Source of the DNA: Paramacrobiotus richtersi
Lineage: Eukaryota; Tardigrada; Eutardigrada; Parachela; Macrobiotidae
Reading direction: 5' to 3'
Length of the DNA stretch: 22,047 bases
Assembly (NCBI GenBank): GCA_034698045.1
Contig: JAQGAU010001014.1
Location: forward strand, 1-22,047
Positions 1 through 9,620 of this stretch are shown here, one piece after another. The notes under the pieces were generated by a model. The model did no database searches, was not told where the DNA came from, and was given only the letters and a program-made list of their open reading frames with translations. Each line of letters starts with the position of its first letter. Positions within the stretch are counted from its first letter, which is position 1. Position numbers and translations under genes: made by a program.

Positions 1-358
1 CCCCCCCCCGTTTATTTGAGAAAATATGGTAACCAAAAGCAGTATATCGCTCCGGTCTTCATCGCCAGCATCAGCGGTGAGCGATTACCTAGTATATCTG
101 CAAGGGTTCTAGCACAAGTCTCCTGGCAGGTATGGTAGTCCACGAGAGTGAGGAACAAACTACCAACTCTTCACTTTACAAACGTTCTAGCTCTGTTATG
201 GTCACTGAGCGCAAAAGATGTAAATAAGTATTTTATTTCTATTTCTAATATAATATAATTCTAATATTTAATATTTCTAATATTTATATATCGAATATTT
301 CTAATATCATTAATAAGGTTAAAGAATGGTGAATAGCTGAAGAAAGAAGACATATTTA
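1..358. repeat. Poly-C run and AT-rich block
   Basis: The window opens with nine C residues. From about 231 to 313 the sequence is very AT-rich, with short degenerate copies of a TATTTCTAATA-like word. I see no convincing coding region here. Confidence 0.5.
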
Positions 359-985
359 TCAACAAACGCCCTTGTACGTACAAAAAGCTATACTCGACAA
401 GATTATTTCAATAAAAAACTCATCCCAGTTTGAAAAAAAGAAATGCCATCTGAAAAATGTTCTTGCCCTGAAATTAGCACGTGAAATAGTTAGAAGTACA
501 GACAGTAGTGAGCGTAGATTCACTTCCGTTCGCTGCATGCTCACATAACGAACAAAATGGCTGGCGAAAACCAGCGACTTTGCCACCGAAAGGCATTTTT
601 GCTGCCTGCACAATCTTTTTTTCACCTGGTTGGTTACCAGCACCAGAGCTAGAAATATCGGGATGAACTTGTTCACAGTCTTCACGCTCTCAGTGATACC
701 AAGAGCTAACCGCATTTGACAAGATACTCTCTGATTGTTCTTTCCTGATTCTCGCGGATCACCGTACCTGCGAAGAGGGTGCTTTTGCGAAAGCGTATGT
801 AGGCATATTAAGTTTCACAACGAAACCAAGGCGTTCAAAATCCTCTTTAGCTTGAAAGTTCAGCACAAAGACAATGCGCAAAGTTCTCAGTTCTATGATT
901 TTTGAAAATTACCGATCGTGCAACCTGCGGTTAGTATCCCTTAGTTAGTCCTCCTACTAGTAGTTTTGTGGCTCCCCGTTACTTC
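359..985. other. No gene recognised
   Basis: There are only short open frames without recognisable domains, splice structure or start context. One minus-strand frame (715-359) is open for 118 codons but looks compositionally random. Confidence 0.4.
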
Positions 986-1095
986 GTCGACCGACTTCTC
1001 GTCGACCGACACCGCGTCGACCAACATTACGCCGACAGACTCCACGTCGACAAACTCCACGTCGACAGACTCCACGTCGACGGTACTCGCGTCAG
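986..1095 (+). repeat. 15-bp minisatellite (GTCGAC-NGACTCCAC type)
   Basis: About seven imperfect copies of a 15-bp unit start with GTCGAC and end with variants of NGACTCCAC. Because 15 is a multiple of three, the plus frame stays open and reads as Ser/Thr/Asp/Asn-rich pentapeptides such as STDST. The open frame 966-1175 is explained by the repeat. It could be a piece of a mucin-like exon, but no splice sites or start support that. Confidence 0.75.
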
Positions 1096-1975
1096 TGCGC
1101 ACACCATGCAAATCAGATGACGCGAAAAAGTCGTCGAAAGGACGGGCAACCAGTTTGGCTCGCCCATTGTCGTAACAATATCTGCTTAAAACAATTCACT
1201 CAAATAAAAAACTTATTCCAATCAGCCCGACAGGGAACAGTTCTTGTAATTCACTGAGCGTCACAACGCATAATTTCTGAACCTAAAACGTTGACAGAAG
1301 AAACATGTCGATCAGCTGTCTCCGGTCTTCAAGAATAGTTTCTGCCGATTTCTATCTAGGTAACACAATAGCTGCCTGACACCAAGTTCCGAAAGATTCG
1401 CCTGCCAAAGGAACAGAATGACAGCGATTAAGAATCGTCTTATATTTCCGCATTTTAAGCGCAGCAGCTTTTTCTGCAGCTGCACCTGCGCATTTCGATG
1501 TGTCCGGTACATACGTATGACACACGGTATCGCTAATACTGACGTCCCAAGCCAGCGGTTGGCCTCGCAATCAGTTGACAGGCGTGGCTCTGTCAGGTCC
1601 TTTACTTTCTTTGCAAACGTAGCCAGCAAGTTCTCGGTAGGCTTCTATGCCGGCGTTCCGTAGGGATCGCAGCATGACGTCGTTTACACAGTTACGATTT
1701 CCAAAGGCCAGCACTCATCCTGCACGACAGTCCGTGGGGTCCATCATCACTCACTTCTTTCCGCAGTTATCGCAGTTATGTCGCTCCACAACCTTTGCCT
1801 CTAGCCCAACGCATATCCCGAAGACCTGGTCATCTAGCCAGTTGCCAAACATATTCGATGGAAGAGCATTTAACCAGCATCCGGCATATTTACTTATTTA
1901 TTCCTTATTACTGCGGTCAGTTGTGGTTTTGTATGCCTTTTTACTCGTGGCGAGTCCACCTAGCCGTATCGCAGC
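1096..1975. other. No gene recognised
   Basis: Overlapping short open frames occur on both strands (for example around 1312-1660), without family features or consistent splice signals. Confidence 0.4.
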
Positions 1976-2198
1976 CACTGCCAGTACCATTACCAGTACC
2001 ATTACCAGTACCATAACCAGTACCAGAACCAGTACCATTACCAGTACCATAACCAGCACCATTGCCAGTATCAGTACCATAACCAGTACCATAACCATTA
2101 CCAGTACCAGTACCATAACCAGTACTAGTACCATAACCGGTACCAGTACCATAACCAGTGCCATTACCAGAACCATTACCAGTACCACTGGTAGTACC
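1976..2198. repeat. 6/12-bp minisatellite (CCAGTACCATTA type)
   Basis: About 220 bp of tandem CCAGTACCATTA/CCAGTACCATAA units, with an underlying 6-bp period. Plus-strand frames read as Thr-Ser-Thr-Ile repeats and minus-strand frames as Val-Leu-Val-Met repeats. The open frames 1647-2342 (+) and 2200-1898 (-) are by-products of the repeat. Copies differ by point changes and one AGTACTAG variant, so the array is not perfectly homogenised. Confidence 0.9.
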
Positions 2199-2430
2199 AC
2201 GAATTATAAGCCCCTCAGTACATATACATACGTATACCTTACGTTGGACATTAAATCAGCAGCACTGGTGCAGGAGACGAAGAAGTCATTATACTGTAAA
2301 ATGACATTTCGCGCACTGAGACCGAGTACCAGCTACCCTTAGCAATAGTACCAACTGCACGGTATTGTAGGGTGTTCCAAACGTTGCCACGTGGCCTGGT
2401 ATTCTCTCTGTTGCTTGTTAGATTTAACGT

Positions 2431-2545
2431 ATATATAGGGCGGATTACGTTGCTTCTGATAATTTTCCCTGTACTTTTCCAGTTATGAGTGATTGGAAAA
2501 AGTACAGGGAAAATTATCAGAAGCAAAGTAATCCCCCCTATATAT
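2431..2545. repeat. Fold-back (inverted) repeat, about 52-bp arms
   Basis: The left arm (2431-2481) and right arm (2494-2545) are reverse complements with about two mismatches and one extra T. They are separated by a 12-bp loop. Both outer ends start ATATATAGGG-like, and similarity stops abruptly outside the arms. The size and shape fit a small fold-back/MITE-like element or a palindromic duplication. No flanking target-site duplication was obvious. Confidence 0.85.
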
Positions 2546-2910
2546 TGATTGGTTGCCTCAGCTTGGTCCTCCCACGAAAACCATTCAAAATCGAAAAAAT
2601 TTGCAGAACTGACAGAGTATTTCGGATGCGTGCCGACCGGGACACATTCAGGCACGGTATGTTAGACGCTCATATGCAGGCTGAAGTGTACAGTAACAGG
2701 TGATCGCCTACAAGAGAAGTGCACTATGGTGACTCCAATGTACTGTGCTAGGCCAGCTGGTAAGGTGCTGCTTTCTGATCCCGCCGACCTAAGATCCAAT
2801 CCCAATCTGCAACTTTTTTTTAATTTCTCTTTGAAATTTCGTTTTATTATTTTACAGTTAGAACCAGCAGAGCGAAAAACTGTGATATGTAATAGTTACA
2901 GGTGCAATCT

Positions 2911-3003
2911 AATACCCAACCTGCTGGACGAGACGCCAGCACTTTCTTGAACGTGAAAAAGTGCTAGCATTGAACGAGATCTCGTCCAGCGGGTTGGATT
3001 TTT
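2911..3003. repeat. Nested inverted repeat
   Basis: The outer arms, about 23 bp each (2911-2933 and 2980-3002), are complementary with a few mismatches around the core CTGGACGAGA / TCTCGTCCAG. Inside them a second short stem pairs AGCACTTT with AAAGTGCT. The structure could form a two-tier hairpin about 90 bp long. Confidence 0.7.
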
Positions 3004-3792
3004 GGTAATACTACATAACTATGAGATATCACAATTTTCGCTATACTTGTTCTCGAACCATGAACAGAAGATGGTATTTCAAAGGAAAACTAGAAAAACG
3101 TTTTGGATAGGGATTCGACCTGAGGTCGACGGATCAGAAACCAGCACATCACCAGCTGCACTAGCGGAGTTACATGGGAGTCACCATGGCGCACCTCTTA
3201 TGCTGGCGATCAGTTGTTACTGTTGTAAATTTCGCCGGAGGCGGAAATTAAAACATAAATAAATTGACACCAGACCAGTTTTGACCAAACTCTTTTTCAT
3301 GAGTAGTGGCCCCCCGAACCATAATGAGCATAATTTTCTGGTTGTTTTGGCGTCTTCCACGTACTTGGACCTCAATTAGTTGCCAAGATACAGGCAGCCG
3401 AACATGGCATGCTCAGTATCGTCTTCAAGGAGCAAATTTCTCCCGCTCCATCAGGGCTTGCGCCCTGCAGATGGCGCCCGCTGAGGCAACTCGTCAATTG
3501 CAACCACTCAACACAAGCGCATCACTGTATTGCTAAGAATCTGATTATGCGAAATGTAATTTGAATATGAAAATTTGTTTGCTTGCACGGCGATTGAATG
3601 CAAGTACCACTGTTTTACCTCGGAGATAATCTCCAACGATGGGAAATGCTGTGCCACACACTGGCGAAACAAACGACGATAAGATCATCAAGATGTTTTG
3701 ACGTAGCAATGCAAGAGGGGTCGCAGATGGTTACAGTAGACGCAAAAGATACATGTATCATGTCAGAGAGTTAAGCTCGCTGCACTTTTTAC
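3004..3792. other. No gene recognised
   Basis: Short open frames at 3002-3262 and 3306-3536 (+) show no recognisable domain or splice pattern. Confidence 0.35.
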
Positions 3793-4054
3793 CTGAGGTC
3801 AATACAACAGTAACGCCATCTTTCTCAAACACTCCCTGACTGTACCATTCCGCCATTTTGATCGGTACCCATTCGTTACTAGCTGGCCGGCAAATGACCA
3901 TATCGCCCAGCCAGTACAAATCCGTTACGGAATAGTTGTGGTACAATTCCGGATAGCGTTGCTTGTTGTGATGGATGGCTACATGAAAGGTCGACATTAT
4001 CGGGTCCGTTGCCAGCCCACTGGCGTTAACGTTGGTCAGCGTAATGATATTGAG
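3793..4054 (-). CDS. Candidate internal exon, weakly Tudor-like
   Basis: This open segment on the minus strand is preceded by a pyrimidine-rich acceptor (TTTATTTCCCTGAAG) and ends at a CAG|GTAAAA donor. The protein reads through YPELYHNYS and YWLGDMVICRPASNEW. The pattern of an LGD-x-V motif followed a few residues later by a Trp recalls the start of an extended Tudor domain, which binds methylated Arg/Lys. The similarity is weak and the rest of the fold is not visible. It may belong to the same minus-strand gene as the exon at 5829-5317, but the joins could not be worked out. The exon call is moderate and the family call is low. Confidence 0.3.
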
Positions 4055-4988
4055 CTTCAGGGAAATAAACAACTGAAGATCCAAAAATTACCGATACAAT
4101 TATCGTAATGCTCGCTCCGGCAGTTGTCGACATTTCTCATGTGTTGATTTAAAGCTACAAAATTTCTGTTCACAGAGACACAGGCAGAAGGAATGTTCTG
4201 AACAACAGTTTTGTAGGCGGTAATGTATTAATGCGTCGGGTTACATGTGCTATTCAGTGCGTGACGCGGTGAGGGACGATACGGATAATCTAACGAAAAT
4301 AAAGATCTTGCTCCTTGTCTTATAATAAGATAAAGACCTTGTCTTTCGCACATGGCTTTACGGATAACGGACTCCGTCCATACAACATAATGTCCCGAAA
4401 ATGTCGATATAATGTCAAAGCAGGATAAGAAAAGCGTATTTTAAAGTGCTGCACGCGCTCAGGTGGGCCCGGTCACCGGTGGGAGTACTGTTCTCACCGA
4501 GCAACCGCGTTTTCGCACATTTTCCAAAGGTGTTAATGGAACAATGAGCACATGAAGAGATCTTTGTCGGAAGACGCGAAAATATTCCAATTCACGTCGA
4601 GCGCACTAGAACTAGGTGGCGGAGATCCCACCCGACCCATATACATAGTACAAGCCACGAGTCGAACGACGGTACAGGAAGCACCAAGAAACAGAGGACA
4701 CCACGCGGTATTTATCTGTTTGTCTGCATTTATGGATTATATCATAACGGATGTGCCCAGACTACGTGCTTTAAGGGCAGAAACGAGATAGCTAGTAGTA
4801 CATTGTAGTATGTGTAGTTATAAAAATATACCGGCAACACCAGTGATGTTACCACTGGACGCACCACTCCTGGCTCGGCCAGTGATTCTAGCGCTTTATC
4901 GTTTTGCTGACCTGTATTCCACTTCCAGTACCCAGACCTTTTACACCGTTTCCTGACTATTTACAGTATGTATGACAACATCCAAGTG
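4055..4988. other. No gene recognised
   Basis: Contains one plus-strand open frame (4552-4791) without recognisable features. It may be intronic sequence of a minus-strand gene. Confidence 0.3.
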
Positions 4989-5164
4989 ATGCTTTCGGGG
5001 CAGGATCGCTACCAGTACGAATACCTCGTACGGCCGGGTTTGGTGGCATTTCGTTTTGATGAATTCAGAAGTTGACACATTTGGTTGTGCGGTGGTTCTT
5101 GCGATGCTTACGCGGGATTTTATGCTTGGTAAGAACTTGTCATGCAGTTTCCATCTTTCCAGAT
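4989..5164 (-). CDS. Possible small exon, unrecognised
   Basis: The minus frame is open over 5180-4941. A possible acceptor (CTGGAAAG) lies at about 5165, and a weak donor (GAG|GTATTC) at about 4989. The peptide includes RTTAQPNVSTSEFIKTKC. It lies downstream, in transcription direction, of the exon at 5829-5317 and could be its next exon. There is no domain match and confidence is low. Confidence 0.15.
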
Positions 5165-5316
5165 TTAATTTAATTATCAAAGAAATTATTGAGCTTGATT
5201 TTTGGCTGGAACTTGGTTAATATTTCCTACTTCCGTGACTTTCCAACAGTTGCAACTATAACCACGTATCCAAATCGCTCCCCTGTATCTTTTGACATAT
5301 CTTTTTGCGTCATTAC

Positions 5317-5829
5317 CTTAAGATGAACCTGAATGAAGCAGTTAATAATTTCTTTAGTGGTAATGTCTTCGACAGATTTCTTTAGTGGTAATGTCTTCGA
5401 CAGATCTTCTTCAGATCCGGATCCGTCAACTGGGCTGATTCATTTGTGGAACTGTCAATGCAGAACTTTTTAATTGCCGCAAAATTCATTTCGGCAAAAC
5501 GGCCTGGGTCCATTAGCACTGCGCGGAATGTCACAGGCTCTGGTGGATATGGATGAAGGTTATTTTTTATCCTGTCCCTTCCTCCAAACGTGTACCATAC
5601 TTTGGAACTGGGCGCAACAAATCTTGCCATATTGGTTTTAATCCAATCTATTTTGGTGCGATTGCAGCGCTCAATGACGCGCTTCACTGTTTTTTTTGCA
5701 CCACACAGTTGCACCTGACGCATAGGAAACCCGTATGGCCTACGTCGCCATTCTTTGCCAACATAAACAATTAGCTCAGGTTGCACAAAAGACGATGCAG
5801 TAAATTCATTTATTCTTTGTTCTGCACAA
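5317..5829 (-). CDS. Candidate exon of an unrecognised minus-strand gene, with an internal duplication
   Basis: An open minus-strand segment follows a good acceptor (TTAAAACTCAG) and ends at a donor (AAG|GTAATG) at 5317/5316. The composition looks like real protein: charged, Trp- and Tyr-containing, with pieces such as KEWRRRPYGFPMRQVQLCG and VWYTFGGRDRIKNN. I do not recognise the family. The frame runs from 5829 to a stop near 5382, inside a perfect 28-bp tandem duplication (5348-5403). The sequence beyond the duplication stays open, in a different frame, up to the donor. So the duplication, or another small indel there, probably broke this copy. Confidence 0.35.
5348..5403. repeat. 28-bp direct tandem duplication
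   Basis: Two identical copies (5348-5375 and 5376-5403) lie head to tail. As 28 is not a multiple of three, the duplication shifts the frame of the minus-strand candidate exon that contains it. Confidence 0.9.
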
Positions 5830-8800
5830 CTGAGTTTTAAAGCAATAACCAACTAAAGCACTGTCGATGTCAAATGGTACCCAACGCACGCCGGCGGTCA
5901 GAATCTTCGCGTACTTACCTTGCGCGCTGTTCTGTTGTGCACGCAGTCTGCCCACAGCGGTTTGAGCATGACTGTTTTACGACTTTTATCAGATTCTGTA
6001 TTGTAGTGTACGGTTCGGTAGCTCACGAAATTTACTTCGACAAAGCAGATAGAAAGAAACGTCTGAGCTATTAGTCCGTTCTCTTCGGTAATTACTGTGT
6101 TCAGACGGAAACAGACATCATCATGACATCATGACACTTTCGCCTTGCGGCCGAACGAGTACAATCAGTTTTGTACTTGAAGTACAGGAAATCGCATTGG
6201 GGCGCATTGTCGATGTACAAGATCAAGTACAGTTCTGAAAAGCGGGCCTGAATTAATGTGTAAATGCATTACGCGAGCTCGCGAGAAAGCAGATCCGAGA
6301 ATCAGTTTTATTATTACAAATTTCAGTGCCAGAAAAAGTTAACGAGTAAATAACAGCCATTGCGTACTCAACAGAGAAAATAATACTGACCGTACGGACA
6401 GAACAGCGATAACATTTCAACGAAAATATCACTCGGACTTACGAAACTCCAAAAACAATTTACGGTTCTAAATATTCGTACGTAAAAGACCATCTTTATT
6501 AAATAAGAGAAAATTGAATTAGACCACAACAGACGAAAGATTTTCGTAACAAGTATTTCGAAAACTGCCAGTAACTGCCAGTAATTGCTCCAGCGTGCTG
6601 CGGCATTCAAAGCTAAAGGTAAAAGCTGAAAATTTAAAATACTGTTAAAAAACAGAAGGCAAAGAGAATAAAAAGCTGCTTACGTTGAATGGCGGGCTTT
6701 CAAGCTTGGACTTATTCATCAGGAAATTGAACGACGAAAATATCTGCAAAACTGCAACCATCAGACCACATTAGCTGTTGCACATGAAAGCAACAGTAAT
6801 AATATATCATTTCGCAGCCAAGATTTTTTATCATATTTACCGTTTTCGCGTGGTGCTTCTTCAGGCAGTCCGTAGGCTTCTCATAACCAGTGGTTCGAGC
6901 TCGAGGTACTTTTTGTAAAAGAAACTTCATATTAAGCAATGACTTACGTCGTCAATTAGCATCAAAAAGTACCGATTTGTTCTGAAATCTGCAGACTACT
7001 GCTGGCTGGTTCCTCAGTGTGCGATGGAGAGGTCACGGAAACATTTTTCTGGACCAGCTTTTGGTGGTCTTCCCTCTTTTTCGGTGGAGGCCCTATCAAA
7101 GAAAACACAAAACTGCGAGTAGTGGTTTCGAAAGGTGCTTACATGGCTCACCAGGTGGCCTGAATCTTGATCTGTTCGATCCTGGAAGATGCAGCCGTTT
7201 TACGAGCTCGTGGCAACTGAGCGTTTGTGCTAGTGGAAGACTTGACTGTATTTGTTTTTGTGTTGTCCATTTAATGTACGAGCTAAACTAGAAACTTGAT
7301 AAGCCACCAAAATATTTCGAGAAAAACTTGTGAGGAACGAAAAAAGCAGAAATCTAGAAATCAGCAGCTGCGAGTTCGCGAAAATGAACTGAATCTGAAC
7401 CGGCAAAACTGATAGGCAGTACAAGCAGATATTTCACGTGCTCGTGCATACTGGGATGCTATGACGGCATCGTGCTAGATAACGCTGATGGGTTAGATAC
7501 TGCAGAGCAACCAGTTCCCTGTACTCGTGCAAGGCCCTCCGATTTCCGCTCGCAGTGATGATTTGCAATCACTAGCTGGTATATTATTATTTCGCGATAA
7601 TATAACTGTACAACAATAACGAAGGATAATATAGATAATAATATGGATAACAATAATAACATCAGAATATAGCTGTACAATGTAACAAAAGAGACCTTAT
7701 CAGCGACACAAAATACTCACAAAACACTGCAGACCCTCACTATACAGCATTTGAGTTCGAACGAAATCGGTTGTAAATGCGGAAAATCAGTCGATTTTCT
7801 TTGCCATTGTGGGACCACCTGCCCGGCTTACCGACCTTCAGCTACTTTAACGCGAGCAAAGTTCAGTGCTCGGAAGGCAACTTGAAGCCATTCGGCAGAG
7901 CCAAAACGTCTTCGGCGCTGCAACAAACCCGCTGACAGTCAGGATTCACTTGTGCGCGCTCGCAATCTGAGTGCAGTCTATCCGGATGATTTTGAAGAAC
8001 TACATCTTAAGAACACTAGTACTGTATGCTTGTAGTTCTTTATAATATATAGTGTTGGAAAAAGAGAACAAACAGTAAATTCTGAACAGTCTTACTTCGA
8101 AGTACACTCTGCCTCGTTTGTCGTTCCCGGGATCCCTAACATCTCGCAAAAGATTCGCTTCACATTTCGGAAAGAATCCGAGCTCAGAATTGCGTCCCGC
8201 GTCGCAGCGTTAACGGGCAATTTCTCCATCGTATTTATACAAACATTCCAATCAAAAATTATTGAGAACAATCAGGTTGATCAGTCAAAAGTAAAGCACC
8301 CAAATAATCTGTAGTTAGGCGCTGCAGAAAATGGCGATGATTTTTAAAGATCCAACAGAAATTAAGGAAATGGTATACCGTGACAGCCGTACCAATGGTC
8401 GTTTTCGAAAATGACACCGTTAAATAGCGCATTTCATCTTGTATTTTTATCTGATAGAATAATATTGCTTACTGCTCTCGATGAATTACAGATTGCTCGC
8501 AAACAATGACACATTTTTTATTCAATTGACGACCGGCCCGGCTAGTAAAAATTCCCCGCTCCGCTGTCTGCTTTATAGCGAAGCATATGAACCAGCGGAA
8601 TAGACCGTATTTGTATCCTGCTTCGACTCTACCAGTCTACGCTATGTGTGTGGCAAAAGGCACGCATCAGAGTAAACATCCCTGCGGACAATAGCCGCTG
8701 CCTGCCCTGTGTCCGCTTCGCGCCTTTCTCAGTGCCCCGGTGCAGCGGGCCAGTACCGCCGTCAGCCGCTGTACACTTTCTATTTCTTGGATCGCCTAAC

Positions 8801-9278
8801 TTTAGACGACGTTTTCCAGCAATGGTTCATACTAACTTGAAAAATGCTTGAAAAATAGTTACCAACTGTGTAAAAATCTCAAAAAATTCCTGAAGAGAGC
8901 AAAATCATCCGTTAATAAAACTATAGGGCGATATTTTGAATTTTCTGAAGAGACCATCGCATGTGCGCACAAATCCAACTTCCGGTGAACAAAACTGCAT
9001 TTTTTCAGAAGCGCATAAATAATTTCTACAAAAACGCTCTATAGTTTTGTTCATAATTTTGTTGTGAACATTATACGGTCGCTTTCATAATTTTTCTGGG
9101 CATATTGGTATTTTTTAACAATTTTTTGTGCCACTCACACATTCACTTTTTCTCGTGCCAGAGTGATTCGGTCAGGGTTAAAGTTGCTGTCACTACGTAC
9201 AATTTTTGTTCAATTTTGACGTTCAAACATTAGTGAAGAAAATTTTGTGTCCAGCATTCAGGATTGAGTAGCAGGAAA
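5830..9278. other. Long stretch without a recognised gene
   Basis: Only short open frames are present on either strand and none shows a domain, conserved motif or splice-joined structure that I recognise. The region is moderately AT-rich and contains scattered short homopolymers. The last few hundred bases should hold the promoter and 5'UTR of the LRR membrane protein gene. No TATA box was assigned. Confidence 0.4.
8914..9052. repeat. Weak spaced inverted repeat
   Basis: TAATAAAACTATAGGGCG (from 8914) and CGCTCTATAGTTTTGTTC (9035-9052) are complementary at about 15 of 18 positions and about 100 bp apart. This could be the ends of a very small degenerate element, or chance in AT-rich DNA. Confidence 0.35.
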
Positions 9279-9620
9279 ATGCTGTTACTTACAGCATTTA
9301 TGTTTTGTTCATCAGTGTGGAGGAGGATACTGGGAACACACTTTGTCCAAAAGCATGCGCTTGCAGCGAGCATGTCTGGCGCTGTAGTGGAATCTCCTGG
9401 CCTCCGGACGGTTTCCCAAGTGTTTTCATTCCCTGCGTGAAGATTTTGGATATGACAGGCTCTCTGATTCACGTACTTCCTAATTGGCGTCCGAGTCAGA
9501 ACTTCCCCAGTTTGAAGGTCATCTTCCTCACCAATACCATGTTTGATGGTGGCCCTCGCTGTCGTGAGCTTGAATGCCTTGAGGAACTCAAAGTTCGCGT
9601 GGTATCGAAATGTTCATCTG
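9279..9620 (+). CDS. Exon 1: signal peptide and LRRNT
   Basis: ATG 9279 starts a hydrophobic leader. The extracellular part that follows is one base out of frame with it (shift between about 9290 and 9305). The mature part opens with CPKACACSEHVWRCSG, matching the N-terminal cap of extracellular leucine-rich repeats. It continues with LRR-like segments (VKILDMTGSLIHVLPNW, LKVIFLTNTMF) and further cysteines. It ends at donor TCATCTG|GTAAGA in phase 1. With only one or two repeats, this LRR unit is much shorter than in typical LRR receptors. Confidence 0.65.

Noticed and set aside
1898-2200. Minus-strand open frame of Val/Leu/Met repeats resembling a membrane protein
   Set aside because: It is the mirror of the 6/12-bp minisatellite; the hydrophobic pattern comes only from the repeat unit.
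1647-2342. Plus-strand 231-codon open frame as a mucin gene
   Set aside because: The open run is sustained by the minisatellite; the flanking parts lack conserved features or good signals.
6880-6910. GGTTCGAGCTCGAGG as a tRNA T-loop
   Set aside because: No matching acceptor, D and anticodon stems at tRNA spacing on either strand.
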